Shown here: positions 34,501 through 45,700 of the stretch, piece by piece
Numbering within the stretch: position 1 is the first letter of the stretch
Layout of the letters: every line of letters starts with the position of its first letter
Assembly (NCBI GenBank): GCA_019925095.2
Contig: CM034401.1
Location: 5,429,838 to 5,493,837, forward strand
Origin: Dendrolimus kikuchii
Lineage: Eukaryota; Arthropoda; Insecta; Lepidoptera; Lasiocampidae
DNA: 64,000 bases
Direction of reading: 5' to 3'
The notes under the pieces: generated by a model
What the model was told of the DNA's origin: nothing
The model's database searches: none
What the model saw: only the letters and a program-made list of their open reading frames with translations
Made by a program: the position numbers and the translations under genes

Positions 34501-37500
34501 TTTGCCCGACTGGATGGCTACCACCCCTGGTCTAAAGTATGTCGCCATAACAACCTTGAGCTGTATTCCGGCATTAGTGATCAGGTTCCAGTCTCCTTTA
34601 AGAGAGCAGCAGCAGCGCATTTGTAGCACCTTTGGTGTTGCAAATGTCCTTAGGCAATGGTAACCGCTTTCCATCAAGTGAGCCGTCTGCCTGTCTGCTG
34701 AACTCCTGGAATAAAAAATAAAAAAAGTTTGTCAAAGATATTGAATGTGTCTTATAAGCGTGGAGTCTTATAATTTTATATTACGCTTGTTATAATGTTT
34801 TTTGAACATTTTTAATACGACAGGTAGTTTATGAGAAATTGCGATTAATATAAAACGAGTAGAATTTAACAAACAATAAAAGGTCACTTAAAAAATGTAA
34901 ACCAACAAACCGTGAGTAATAACTTGGTTAGGTAACTAATTAATGGAGATTAAATTCTCTGCGCACTGCAGGTGTTCGTACGTAAAAAAAAACACTTGCA
35001 ATGCAAATCATAACAATAGTGTATGTTTTATCCTTACATTTTCTATGGCAGTACCGTCCTTTAAAAGAGACCCATGACCACCTTGTCCATGGACTGTAAA
35101 TTGAATTTCTGAAAGAATAAAGATTTTTTTAGTAACTATTCACCTATATAATAAATATACACACAAGCATGTGACAATATAGACAAGCATTAGTTATATT
35201 TAATTTAAATTATGAAGTTAGCAAAAATCTTTATATTGTTTATCTGTATGTTCGTGTGTATGTCCTGAACTCAAAAACAGTTGGACTGATTTTGATGAAT
35301 ATTTTGTATGTGTTCAAATGAGTCCCGGGATGGTTTAAATTCACAATTGGTGGAAGGTGGAACTGCAATCAGGTTGTAATTTTTTTTTAGGGAAGGACAA
35401 CTTCTGTTAAGGCCGCTAGTTTAAGTATATAATATATATATACATACTATATATTGCTGATGTTATGAGAATTAATTTAGGCTACTTTTATTTTAGAAAA
35501 AAATAAACGAAAAATTAAATTAAATTCCACTCGGACGAAGTCACGGATAACATCGAGTGTATATATAAAATAATATATATAAAATGTTGGCTTTGGGGTA
35601 TCAAAACATCGAGTCAATCACAAACATGTATCTAATAACGACGACGGTCTGGATGTCATGTTGCTTATTGGCATAATAAATTCATCAAATGCAGATTTTC
35701 CAAAAAACATTCTGGTGACCCTGCCTGTTCATAATACAAGCGTAATTTGCTTAACTTAGGAATAAATATACAATACGTCATTAAGTTTATTCGGTTATAA
35801 TAAAGAATAAAGAGCAAATAATAACAATTCTTACGCCACGGCCGCTTGTCCAGATATACCGGTAGTAAGAGGTTTTCTGACTCTGATACATAGCCTTCAT
35901 CTAACGCGAATCCTATATTTAAATTCCTAAATACATCTGTGTCAACAAACTGCTTTATTCCTTTATTACCACCGGTTTCTTCGTCTGAAATAAGTAATAA
36001 ATAAAAAATGTAATTAGCAGAAACTTTAAATATAAATGAATGTACGAAAAAGATAAATAAGTGAACTTGTTGGATTTGGTATTAATATTTAATTTACCAA
36101 GCCAAAACTAAATACCGCTGTATTATTTTGGAACGCATTATGTTTTAAACAATTGTATAATGCAAGTGTTATGTTATTTGTATTGCTGAGGTTCGATTCG
36201 ATTCCAGTAGCGAATATATATATATATATGTCGGAGGAAGCTATGAGTCGGGTTGATTTTTGTTTGCCTAATGATTTGTTTACATTTTGATTTATTTTAG
36301 AATCCTTAATTTTATTTTATTTGATTTGTTAAATCTTTTTACATACATACATACATACATAACTTCACGCCAGTTCCCTTGCGGGGTAGGCACGAACAAC
36401 AGAGCGCCATTTAGGCCAATTCTTACACACCTCACTTGCTTCTTTGACATTCATAACTCTTGTCATGCACACTCGTCTGTTCTTAAGGCTCCTGACATCA
36501 CCCTCCGCTAGTAAACGATCAATTTGATCATGGAAGGTGTGTCGTGGCCTTCCACGACTTCTGCATCCATCCACTTTTGCATTGTATATCTGTTTAGTCA
36601 TTCTTTCATCATACATTCTTTCCTATAAATCTTTTTATAACGTGAAAATGTTCTTAATCTAATAAAAGTTATGAATATTGTAATCTGACCAATGACCAAT
36701 CAGAGCAGAGCATGTGCCTCGAGCGGGGTCGGGGCGCCATCTGTACTTAAGGTAGACGTCACGTTGTTTAATTTCGCGTGACTTTTTGGAGCGATAGCAA
36801 CGGATCGAGCTGGATGGTTGAGAAACCCAAAGGAAGTGGTTGAAGTAAGATCGGTCCCTGAACGACAGCAAAACTTTCTTAAACTATGACAAAATATTGT
36901 CTAAATCTAAATTAAAAGTGCATAAACCGTGACTATTGTAGTTTGAGCTCGCATTTTACCCTGATGCTGCTCACTAAACTGGCAACCACTAAAGACGATG
37001 TCCCCGAGAACGATGCTTCTCCGAGCAGCTGTCACGTTGTTTAATTTCGCTTAACTTTTTGGGACCACTGTACATAAGGCGGTGTCGAAAACCCAATCAA
37101 AGTGCATGACGTCAATTCTCAGAGAATGACAGCAACATTTTCTTTTGTTGCAGATATTGAGACATGACAGTGGCTACGTTCCATTAGAGACTCACAACGA
37201 CCACGTTGATGACCGTGATTTTTCCCGTTACACTTGCTTGCCGTCGTTACAATCGTAAACCCAAATGGAACGGTTATTCGACCCACCTCTTGACATGTGT
37301 CGTTGTGAGCGTTATATGATCGAAAATGATGACATCATTAGTGACGTTTTCGCCACGACCACAACGACCGCAGTTGTGTTGTGGAACGGCTAACGGAGCA
37401 TTGTGGGAGTTGTGCATAGCAGCTACGAGTACTAATGGAACGCGCCGTACGACGCCTGAAGCAGTGCATATGTTTATTTTAATTTTTGACGTCGATAAAT

Positions 37501-40060
37501 CGGCCAAACAGAACTGTGAAATCAGAAAATGTTTTTAGACGTTTCCAGAATAACCAAAGGTATAACGTCAATCCGACGCCAGAAGCGGACGTCTGAAATA
37601 GACCATGGCTTAATATCTATTTTTAGAAAAATATTTTATTTATAAAAAGTTAATAAACTTCAAAAAATAAATATTCGTATTTGTTCCCTATATCACTCGA
37701 GTCAAGTAAACCTAAATCTATAAAAAGCGTATAATCGACATACAGTCGTGTTTCTTTGGTATTTATTTTCATGATTTATGGATATCAAGATCAATTCAGA
37801 CAGAAAACAGTTGCGTACATACATTATACAAGTTCTTACAATTATTCTTACCAGGCATAAATGTCATATGTATTGTACGAAGTAAGGTCACATTTGCTTG
37901 CATCAATTTTTTAATAGCCTCAAAATATTGGATGGCGACATCTTTAGTGTCTTGGGCACCCCGGGCGTATATGTTGCCCTCTTTGTCCATGCGAGCTTCG
38001 AAAGGTGGATACGTCCATTCATTCTATAAGAGATTATAAGTAGGTATACTTTGGATAGTAAACTTGTATGGCAGTGAAGCGTGGCCTGTACTTGAGAGAC
38101 AAACAACAGCTGTGTGTCACGGTGATGAAGATGTTGCGATGGATGTATGGAGTCACGCAGAAAGACCGTGCCTGGAACTCTTTGTACACATCTTCGTGTC
38201 CGTGACATAGCCGACAAATTGCAAGAGAGTCAGTTACGCTTTTACGGCCACCTTTTACGGAGACCGGCTAATTACGTGGGGAACAAATATCTAGCCAATG
38301 CTGCCTCCGCCGGGTTTCGTTCGAAGGGGAAGGGCCAAGAAATGCTGCCTTGACGTTGTGAAGGATGGCATACGTACTAAACGGAGGCTGCTGAAGACCG
38401 CGCGAAGTGGACAAGAATAAGTAGGAAGGACTCTGGCCGTCAGAACGAACGCTCCGGACGCAACCGCGATTTAATGCTCGAATGATGATGACGACTTTAG
38501 ATAGTAAACAGTTTTGTCACTAAGTAATATACACTATAGCCAACGCTTAAACTTGCAGTAAAATGGAAATGTTAGATAACGGTAATTGTTGCGCAACTAA
38601 CTAAAACTACCTCGTTTACCAGCTAATGTTAATAATACTTTACAAGCTGCCCTAAAGAATTTTACTCACCGCTATTGCTGGAACTACGTCCATGTGAGTA
38701 TTCAGCATGATGCTTGGCAAATTCGGTTCTTTTCCTTTCAAAGTTATAATACATATTGGCATACCACCCGCTGTTTCAAATACAGTAAAAGGTAGTCCTA
38801 ATTCACCTGCTTGACGTCTTATGAAATCTACGGCAAGTTCTGGAAAATAGAATTTGACGTCAGTCACATCTTGAGACACCCCTTCTACCAGATTCTGGAG
38901 TATTTAAGCAACTTGCAGGACTCTGATATACTTGACAAGTGTGTCTTTACTTTTGTTCATAGTCTCGGTAGTATAATTTCTAATTTATGATTGTAACACA
39001 AGAACTAACGTAAAATGTAATATAAGCCGGTGCTTTTCGCTCGAATACCTCAATTTTAGAATATGGACGGACGGACGGACCTGCCACACTTTGACACGGC
39101 GAAGTGAAGGGCATAATACAGGGCTCAAATTCTGCTATCAGTGGCAGAATGGTCGTACACTAGCTTCATAGTGGAATAATAACCGATGCTGTTGTATCAA
39201 AAAGCAACAATAATGTTGCTATTTTGATGCTGCTAACTGCTGTGACTAAACGAACCAAAATGAGTCCTAACCTCAGAAACGAGAATAATCCCTTCAGTTC
39301 AGCGTTATCTCCTGTCAGTCACAGGCTTAAAGCTCACGCAGATCAGCCTCCACTACGTTACTCGAGCGCTGGAGTACCGTATTGGAAGCTGATTATGATG
39401 CTAGTAAGTAGTAAGTAGATTTGGCGGCTAGAGTTCCTTGCGATGTTATCTTTCACCGTCAACCCGTTTTAATTGTCTTAATATACACATTAGGTCGGAA
39501 ACAATTCGCGAGCGTTGCTTCCTGGACATTGATTGAATCCACGTTATTTATGTAAGACGTTATTGGAGCTTAAGCTACTAAGGTGGTAGGACTACATAAC
39601 GTCTCTTTGATTTAATAAATTGTTATCCTTAAAATTGAAACTTTAGAAGTCTTTTTAACCTTCAAAGAATAATTGTATCGAAACTAATAGCTTGGTATCT
39701 TTTAAAATACATTGTAATAGATTGAAGAAAAAAGTTATTAATTTCGATATAATTATTTTTTTATTTTCAAGATAATACATTATTAAAGCAAATGGGCGAT
39801 ATATACAAAGTACTGTGTGTCTACGACATAACGAAACATTAAAATATGTCGGTATATATAGCAGTGAAACAACATTATAAATAAAATTAGTACTTACGTA
39901 AATTTTGTTCCTGGCTGGTATCAATCCGTAAATATTCTATAAATTTTTTAACAGCTGGATGCTTTAAATAATGACTAAAATTTTTCGATACTGGATAGCT
40001 AACAATAAAAGGAGTATAAAGTAATAAATAATAAAATAAGTCTAAAATACGTGGCCTCAT
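25305..40060 (-). CDS. Gene B: aminoacylase-1-like M20 zinc peptidase, secreted
   Basis: Nine exons, 5' to 3': 40060-39898, 38839-38670, 38023-37852, 35984-35835, 35108-35038, 29089-28973, 28150-28055, 27175-27042, 25524-25305. Exons 2-8 have exactly the sizes of gene A, and the total is again 430 codons. Metal and catalytic residues are kept: His103, Asp105, Asp136, Glu170, Glu171, Glu198, His230 and His397 (FHDNDEY). The first ~22 residues (MRPRILDLFYYLLLYTP start) are strongly hydrophobic and look like a signal peptide. Its stop is ~3.7 kb beyond gene A's first exon, so the pair is a head-to-tail tandem duplication. A conserved non-coding first exon (41060) indicates that the promoter was copied too. 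Intron 5 is swollen by a nest of transposons. No frameshift or stop is seen, so both copies should be functional. Confidence 0.93.
25970..26335 (-). repeat. Second copy of the ACCGACTTC-type repeat, reversed
   Basis: Shares GTAATACTGGCACGCATATA, GATTTCCCTGGxATCCA and AAGAAGTCGGTTAAC with 24060-24800, in reverse. Lies in intron 8 of gene B. Confidence 0.55.
26647..26953 (+). mobile_element. SINE copy, full length
   Basis: Ends about 90 bp from exon 8 of gene B, antisense. Confidence 0.85.
27042..27175 (-). CDS. Gene B exon 8
   Basis: IKSWMNAAGNQTEIFYNRRV to MKRILTNM. Same 134-bp size and phase as gene A. Donor GTAGGT is slightly non-standard. Confidence 0.9.
27633..28000 (+). mobile_element. 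R1-like LINE ORF C-terminus
   Basis: The plus frame reads LVLTGHGCFQDYLCGI, then TDTCHI and ILKCAKWEEPRRTVQTNLGA. LTGHGCF, Cys-x-His and CxxWxxxRR are typical of the RNase H-to-tail part of R1-type LINEs. It is antisense in intron 7 of gene B. The frame runs on to 28074 through unrelated intron and into exon 7, so the 139-codon ORF is not a host gene. Confidence 0.6.
28055..28150 (-). CDS. Gene B exon 7
   Basis: AGLRYNMIPTTVIVGIDMRL through DIEKL, 32 codons. Phase 0 at both ends as in gene A. Confidence 0.92.
28189..28480 (+). repeat. Helitron-associated repeat, internally duplicated
   Basis: Two ~100-bp units each contain CAATTGGACCGGGTAGGCGG-like and GGGTTCTAG blocks. A related unit is at 35240-35440. 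Confidence 0.5.
28973..29089 (-). CDS. Gene B exon 6
   Basis: ACNMLKLILEYREEQKKIMK to VDIVK, 39 codons, matching gene A exon 6. Donor GTATGC. Confidence 0.92.
29405..29445. repeat. Perfect 41-bp palindrome
   Basis: Two 20-bp arms (TTTCTAATCACTCCATATAT and its reverse complement) around one base, two bases left of the Tc1 target TA. Confidence 0.85.
29729..30781 (-). pseudogene. Tc1 transposase with one nonsense codon
   Basis: About 350 codons, the usual Tc1 length. The N-terminus (SSEQAAQIVALVREG, helix-turn-helix) and TGRTRVI lead to FTDEC (first Asp). DNARPH (second Asp) and SPDLNPIE (Glu) are 34 residues apart, the DD34E spacing of the Tc1 clade. A single in-frame TGA at 30266-30268, after GRRRVYR, splits it. 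The frame is otherwise intact on both sides. TGA may come from a CGA transition; that is inference. Confidence 0.9.
31007..32901 (+). mobile_element. Helitron-like element carrying a minisatellite
   Basis: Opens TCCCTATTAATATTATAAATG with a (CTGT)n tract, and closes GGGTAAACTCTAG. It sits exactly between A (31006) and T (32902), the Helitron target rule. Repeated ATCCCGG and ACTGGATTGG-like segments precede the minisatellite. No Rep/helicase ORF. Confidence 0.6.
31400..32560. repeat. 49-bp minisatellite
   Basis: About 1.15 kb of GATTTGGTAGTTTCGGTAGA-type units repeating every 49 bp, each built from TTTGGTAG sub-repeats. Units are most uniform at 31560-31930; a second, looser block follows 31960. 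Strong strand asymmetry: the plus strand is G/T-rich. Confidence 0.92.
33468..33640 (+). mobile_element. SINE copy, 5' truncated
   Basis: Starts at CCATAACAACCTTGGGTTGT and ends in an A-rich tail. Confidence 0.8.
34409..34727 (+). mobile_element. SINE copy, full length
   Basis: Follows a (CTAT)n run that may have been the insertion site; one extra GCA in a CAGCAGCAGC run. Confidence 0.85.
35038..35108 (-). CDS. Gene B exon 5
   Basis: IQFTVHGQGGHGSLLKDGTA, with His230 of the GGHG motif; 71 bp as in gene A. Confidence 0.92.
35240..35440 (+). repeat. Helitron-associated repeat fragment
   Basis: GTTGGACTGATTTTGATGAA and AGTCCCGGGATGGTTTAAAT blocks as in 28189-28480, ending GGCCGCTAGTTTAAG (CTAG). 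Confidence 0.5.
35835..35984 (-). CDS. Gene B exon 4
   Basis: EETGGNKGIKQFVDTDVFRN to KRPW, with Glu170, Glu171 and Glu198 (LDEG); 150 bp as in gene A. Confidence 0.93.
36341..36625 (-). mobile_element. RTE LINE 3' fragment with (CATA)n tail
   Basis: Minus-strand frame MYDERMTKQIYNAKVDG to AYPARELA and stop, then ACTTCACGCCAG and CATA units. In intron 3 of gene B. Confidence 0.85.
37030..37417 (+). repeat. CACAACGACC dyad-rich repeat, copy 1
   Basis: Has TGACGTCAATTCTCAGAGAA, GGCTACGTTCCATTAG, CACAACGACCACG twice and CGGAGCATTGTGG. Further copies are at 58372, 58711 and 60333. About 370 bp, no coding capacity; many internal inverted GTTGTG/CACAAC pairs. Confidence 0.7.
37852..38023 (-). CDS. 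Gene B exon 3
   Basis: NEWTYPPFEARMDKEGNIYA to FMP, with Asp136 in ARGAQD. 172 bp as in gene A. Confidence 0.93.
38060..38480 (+). mobile_element. LINE reverse transcriptase C-terminal fragment
   Basis: Frames with shifts read MLRWMYGVTQKDR, RVRDIADKLQESQLRFYGHL and LRRPANYVGNKYL, the RT tail of an RTE-like LINE distinct from the 22138 family. Confidence 0.65.
38670..38839 (-). CDS. Gene B exon 2
   Basis: LAVDFIRRQAGELGLPFTVF to LNTHMDVVPAIA, with His103 and Asp105. 170 bp as in gene A; donor GTGAGT. Confidence 0.93.
39898..40060 (-). CDS. Gene B exon 1 (start, signal peptide)
   Basis: Residues 1-54 plus one base. MRPRI start, hydrophobic Leu/Tyr-rich core, then HPAVKKFIEYLRIDTSQEQN as in gene A. 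Donor GTAAGT. Confidence 0.9.
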
Positions 40061-40086
40061 TTTGAACCGTTGCCCGAACTTCTTTT
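40061..40086 (-). other. Gene B 5' UTR part of exon
   Basis: Acceptor TTTTTGCAG at 40087-40088, 26 bp before the start codon. Confidence 0.65.
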
Positions 40087-41059
40087 CTGCAAAAAAAAAT
40101 AACTCAGTAGTAATTTACCCTTGCTTCATAACCGGTTTTGCACGCCTTGATAACAATTACTGTTTCATCAAAATATATCATCTGCAACGTTTCTGTTTGT
40201 CGCAATTCAGCTATTTGTATTTTATTTATTTAGGTGAGCGACATTTGGACCTGAGTAGGTATATATATATCATTCATTCATTCTATATATTTTGTTGCAA
40301 AGGCTATTTTAAACGATTATTTTGTTTTAAAATCACACATAAATCAAACTCAGTTAAGTTAGATTAAACCCTACTAAATGAAAAACTGAAGGTCTGAAAA
40401 TAAAATAATAGTTTCAAATAGGTTTTGCGACAAAAAATACTTATACTTAAGTCCAAATGTCGCTTACGATAAAATGGCGGTAAAGGCTTGATTTATCATC
40501 ATATCATCAAGTTTTTTTTTTACATCAATTTAAGCACAATTTATAAAGTTTAACATTGCAATGTAAAATCAATGAGATTTATTATTGCGCTTTCCATAGA
40601 TATTTGTGTCAGAGCCGCCCTTAAGGAGCCAAAGAGCCACATGCAGCTCTGGAACCGCACTTTGCCGATCACTGGTTTACGACATCGATTTAGAACTAAC
40701 GAATCTGATATTAACTATGCAGAACACGGTCAACACGTACCTAATGCAATTAAGAACAGAATTTACAAATAAAACTATTAAAACTTAACTTTAACGTTTT
40801 GATACCTCACTTGCTGCATTTTTACTAAATGAAGTTTGCGCACAACTTATTCCTCTGCCGGAATTAAACCAGACATAACTCTGATTTTCAGTGTTTATTT
40901 AAATTGAATAAATTACAGATGCAATGGCCATGGAAAATTTTGAGACATCTATTGTGCTTGTGTTTAAATTTTCTCACATACAAAACTGCATTGTTAATTG
41001 TATAATTATAGTAGGTATATACGAGATAAGACAAGTATTATTATAATTCGTCCGCTTAC

Positions 41060-41105
41060 CGCACTACAGCTAACGTAGAGTTACAAAGTGTAAATAACCA
41101 ACCTA
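41060..41105 (-). promoter_or_regulatory. Gene B non-coding first exon and promoter
   Basis: GCTGTAGTGCG|GTAAGC on the minus strand, with an upstream TTGGTTA shared with gene A. Extent approximate; a CTTTAAAGCC lies ~50 bp upstream. Confidence 0.5.
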
Positions 41106-41159
41106 GTAGTACCTACGGCTTTAAAGAGTAGCGGTCTTATTCATATTGAATTAAAGTAA

Positions 41160-41200
41160 GTTTGTAGGCTTCTTTGACAGCCTTAAAGAAGCCTACAAAC
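41160..41200. repeat. Perfect 16-bp stem hairpin
   Basis: GTTTGTAGGCTTCTTT, a 9-base loop, then the exact reverse complement. It is followed by a second small dyad GTGCAAGGAGTTGCAC. Just upstream of gene B's first exon. Confidence 0.75.
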
Positions 41201-41506
41201 ACGGGTGCCAGCAGCAGGGTGCAAGGAGTTGCACTTGCGTCCCTGTCAGGAAAAATACATATTTTTTATGAAGTTACTATTTCAATAAAAACTGAAGGTT
41301 TTTAGGTTACTGTCCAAATTTGTTCATCGCCTTGTCAATAAATTCAGTACCTACTTATGCTCATTTACTTTTTTATTGCGAACACTGAACATATACAGGC
41401 TGCTTAGCTTCGTTTCCCATCCCATTTAAATTTCGCATTACATTTAACTAAATAATATACCTACATGTATAATTCATTATTTTATATTAGTCAATAGCAT
41501 ATATAT

Positions 41507-41519
41507 GTATATATATATA

Positions 41520-41576
<57 letters not shown>
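41507..41576. repeat. (AT)n microsatellite
   Basis: About 70 bp of nearly pure AT between genes B and C. Confidence 0.95.
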
Positions 41577-41578
<2 letters not shown>

Positions 41579-41964
41579 CATTCGTTAATTCTTTTCGAAA
41601 TTAATTCAAAAATACTTACGCCATAACAACGCGGAAGCCTTTCTTTTGTCGTTTAATTCACAATCTTACTCTAATAACATTTGGCGCTATCTTTGAAATT
41701 ACATTTTTTGCTACGGTGGCACCATCTCAAAAGGTCGCTTTTCAATGGACACTTTCGACACAAGAGAATGTACACTCCTTATACCTCTACCGTCTATACT
41801 TTCGGGCAAAGCGACAATATTATGTAATTTCATCCACACCCTCCTGGTGGATATAGACTAGTAATTAGTATATTATTTTTAATAGGTGTATTAGAATAAT
41901 TTCCCTACTACACCTGATTAATGTTAGTGACTGTGTACAAATAGGAAATAGGACACTGATAGGC

Positions 41965-42370
41965 AAAAACCGACTATTCGACGAAAGGCTTCAGAGCCTA
42001 AATCAACGACGTAAAGTCGCTAGTTTGTCGGTATTCTATAGGATACACTTCAGGGAGTGTACCATGGAATTATTATGAATTGGTTCCTCCCTCACCATTT
42101 TACCACCGGACAAGCAGACGTACGCGCTCACGCCACCGACATGTGGTAGAAATACCAACAAAGCGGACGGAACGCTATGCTTCCACTTTTATCATACTCA
42201 CCGCTGAACAGTGGAACTCTTTAGTCCTCTGTTTTTCCTAAAGAATACAATCTAGGTGTCTTCAAGTCTCGCGTGAACAGGTATCTTCTAGGTAAGCGTG
42301 CTCCACCTTAGACTGCATTTCCACCTGACATCAGGCGCAATGTCAATCAAACGCGAACCTATTCATTATA
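41965..42370 (+). mobile_element. LINE ORF2 C-terminal remnant
   Basis: With frameshifts and stops it reads RLQSLNQRRKVASLSVFYRI, ELVPPSPFYHRTSR, AEQWNSL and VFPKEYNLGVFKSRVNRYLL, the usual lepidopteran LINE C-terminal order. Ends in a poly-A near 42370. Confidence 0.7.
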
Positions 42371-42544
42371 AAAAAAAAACGCGACTTAAAAAATAACTGT
42401 CAATGTTTAACATCATTAATAATGTCGTATCTTAAATAACTCATTAAGCCCTTGGCTACATCGACGTGACACAGTCACGAACACTATCACAGGTGCAGCA
42501 GTGGCCTAAAATGTAAAACAAGGGTAGTCAAATAATTAAAATCT

Positions 42545-42550
42545 TTTATT
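42545..42550 (-). promoter_or_regulatory. Polyadenylation signal of gene C
   Basis: AATAAA on the minus strand, ~45 bp past the stop. Confidence 0.65.
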
Positions 42551-42593
42551 GTTTTAAAATATGCTCCGTAAACAAATTCAACCAAACTGTGGA

Positions 42594-42774
42594 TCATGTT
42601 CTTCGTGATGTACCTCCGGATGCATCGTCGACTTTCATGGACGTTTCACTTTCTGTAATGCCTTCTGCGTACCCTGTTTTCGTCTTGACGTCTTCTATTG
42701 TCGAGAAAATCGTTCCGTTTTTGATTTTAGACAATATTTTCTTATCGTGAAACGGATGATTATGTGGATTAGTC
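42594..42774 (-). CDS. Gene C exon 8 (terminal)
   Basis: Residues 277-335 and TGA. TNPHNHPFHDKKILSKIKNG supplies the HxH zinc ligands; the rest is a Ser/Thr/Glu-rich tail unlike gene D after the first ~35 residues. Confidence 0.9.
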
Positions 42775-45700
42775 CTGTAAAATAATCAAATAACTATATT
42801 TATCTATCTATACTAGTATTATAAAGAGGAAAGATATTTTTGTATGTTTGTAACGAATTAACTCAAAAACTACCGGACCGATTTTAAAAATTCTTTCACC
42901 ATTAGAATGTTACACTATCCCAGATTAATATAGGTTATATTTCTCACTAGAAAAAAATAGGGATATCTACTAAAACTTCAATAATGTAACCCAAGGTGTA
43001 AAGAAATATGTTAATATTAACTAGTTTGAATTTTGAGCGTGGTATTTTTTTAGGATAGGTATTTTTTTTCTTATTTTTTTGTTTTGTTAGGGTACCTACG
43101 CACAGTATTGTATAATTCTTATATATTATATTTTATTCATGTAATAGCTTAAGGTTGTCTACATAGTTGGGGTCTTATGACGTAGGTATTATTATGTGAT
43201 TTTGAAGGTGGGCACTGAAACCAGTGCTGTGTCGGACCACGTTTAGGCACAGCAAAATACTGAGTGCCAACCTCATGTCTACATTTGCGGCATTAAATTT
43301 CTGCAGGTAATATATTTTCTTATCTATTGTGGGTGTCGCAATTTCTAAATCGCTCACTCAACAAAAAATTATGGACTTCTTATTAAAATTAACAATTGTG
43401 AGTAATTGTACAGTCGCGGAATGAAAATGTTCGTCACTTTAAAGTCGACTTTTGCTAGCACGAGCACAAGAAACGATACTGCCATTTTAATTAATGTTAC
43501 GTTTATAAAATATAGAAACGTGAAAAATAACCATTGCAATGTTGATAATGACAGACGCTGCGATTAACAATAATAAACAAACAGGATATAATCACTATAC
43601 CATACAAATGATTAAAATTAATAAATCACGAATTTTGAACAAACTCTTGTTTACTTGCTTTTTTCCTCTCTCCGTCTTACTTTATTGTTATTTTGAACTC
43701 TTGGTAATTTGAGATTTTTCTCCGATCTCTTGAGTGTCAAATGACCGAAAATCGACTGTTCAAAGAAACAGAAAGAAGAGTACCAAAATTAAATGTATAC
43801 GAAGTCTCACCTGCTCATAACAACGTTGTTATTGGTTGTGACCATGGCCGTGCATCTGTGGCGACATCTGTAGTCGACGCAACGCCATCGGCGGATACCT
43901 TTGTTCCTCTTCCAGCTCAAATTGTATATGTACCTATTCAGGATTATCTGAAGTGCCCCGCGGATTGTTATCGAGAACTGCAGTTTAGATGACACTGGAC
44001 AAAACAAATCTTTAGTTTACTCTTGACATTTCGATTACTCCAGTCTGGTCAGAGAGGTTTTATAAAGATATTTCACCAGGGATCCCCATCAAACCATGGT
44101 TCTATAAATTACACAATGCTGACAAGTCCTCAGTGATTTGTAGGTTGCGACTGGACCATTCGTGTGCCCCTGTTCATATTCATAGGATTGGAGTTCGTGC
44201 CTCTCCAATGTATGATTGCAATACAGAAGAAAACTCTATCGACAACAAACTTTTCAACTGTCCCCTTTACCCGATATCCCTGTATGATACCTTACCAGCT
44301 AAAATTCCAAGACCCACTAATATATTTTCGTTAATATAAAATTGCAATCCTTTAACAAATTTTGTGTATACAAATGAAAAAACACGTGTTGTCCTGTAAG
44401 TGTATATACTGATATTGTTTCAGGTGGTGGCAGTCGTGAACTACAAAAATACTGGAACAAGATTTTATTTATTTTCCCCTTTTTTGTGTTTTCTTATCTA
44501 CCTGGTCATCGTCATCTTAAACCTTGTCTTTTCCACACCTGACGTTGGCAGCAATGTTAGCCTTTCGCCCAAAAACAAAAAGTGCAGTGACATTTCGATT
44601 ACGTCATGTATTATGATTAAGAATTCACACTATGATACCGTTCAAGGTTCAATTTCATTCCAGTCTCGGTCCGAACAAATCACGCTATGTGTACACTACT
44701 ACTAGTTTGTTGTTTGTTTCTGTTGCTTCAAACAAATATTATTTTCGATGAACCGGTATCGGCGTGATATCGGATCGCAACTAGACCGATAAGATAGTGA
44801 GAATACTCCTATTCTTTCTTGTTTAAGAATATTTGGCAGGACTGGGAACGGACTGATACCGGACCCAGATTGTATTGTGAACAGCAGAATTTTGTTGTAC
44901 ATCATCAATTTTATTGTCTTACTAGATGTTTTTTATTAATTTGGTGTGGCATGGTACTGGCCGCTAAACATACTAAATGTTTAAAGTTAGAACATAGATG
45001 TTCTTTTGTTTTATTTTATCTGTTTTTTTCCCTGTTATTATTAAAATCGTCACTATATTACACACGTGCAGTTTTCTTTAATAATAAAAATATTTACAGT
45101 CCACAATAAATTAATATTTAAAGAAGTGTTTAACATATTCTTTTTGGTCCTTCGAGCCGGATATCATCCAGCGACCTATGGATAATTTGATGATTGATGA
45201 TGATTTAATAAGACATTCGCTGATATATTGTGCTTGCCAAAACAAGTAAAGACTATCAAAATATTATATTACTCTTTATAATTTTTAAAAATAATTAGAT
45301 AGTATGTCATGGAAGTTCATGATATTTTTTGTGCTGTTCAGAAAATTTTCACGAAATACACTTGCTAGGTTTTGAAACGACGCACCTGACTAAGCCTTAG
45401 GTATCAATAATCTAAAGCATACTCATACATTGGTTGCTATCAGATTTATCACGAGTTCCTTGTTCACTGCATGTTATGGTTTTGGAGTTTTCATCGTCGG
45501 TGTAATGCCCTCGAGTATCATCCGGCGTATCGTCATCTAGTGAAATTTCATCATTGTCTATAATAGTTGTTGAATCTAAATTCCTAGTAGGTGTTCTGTT
45601 GGAATAATTTATTTATTTTACAAAAAAATTCATAAATGTCACTATATACATGTTGACATAAAACAAAATTATTCTTTTTTCATGACATTACATTACATTA

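Noticed and set aside
43741..43992. 83-codon plus-strand ORF and the similar plus-strand frame at 52959-53174
   Set aside because: Antisense shadows of the FLYWCH exons of genes C and D.
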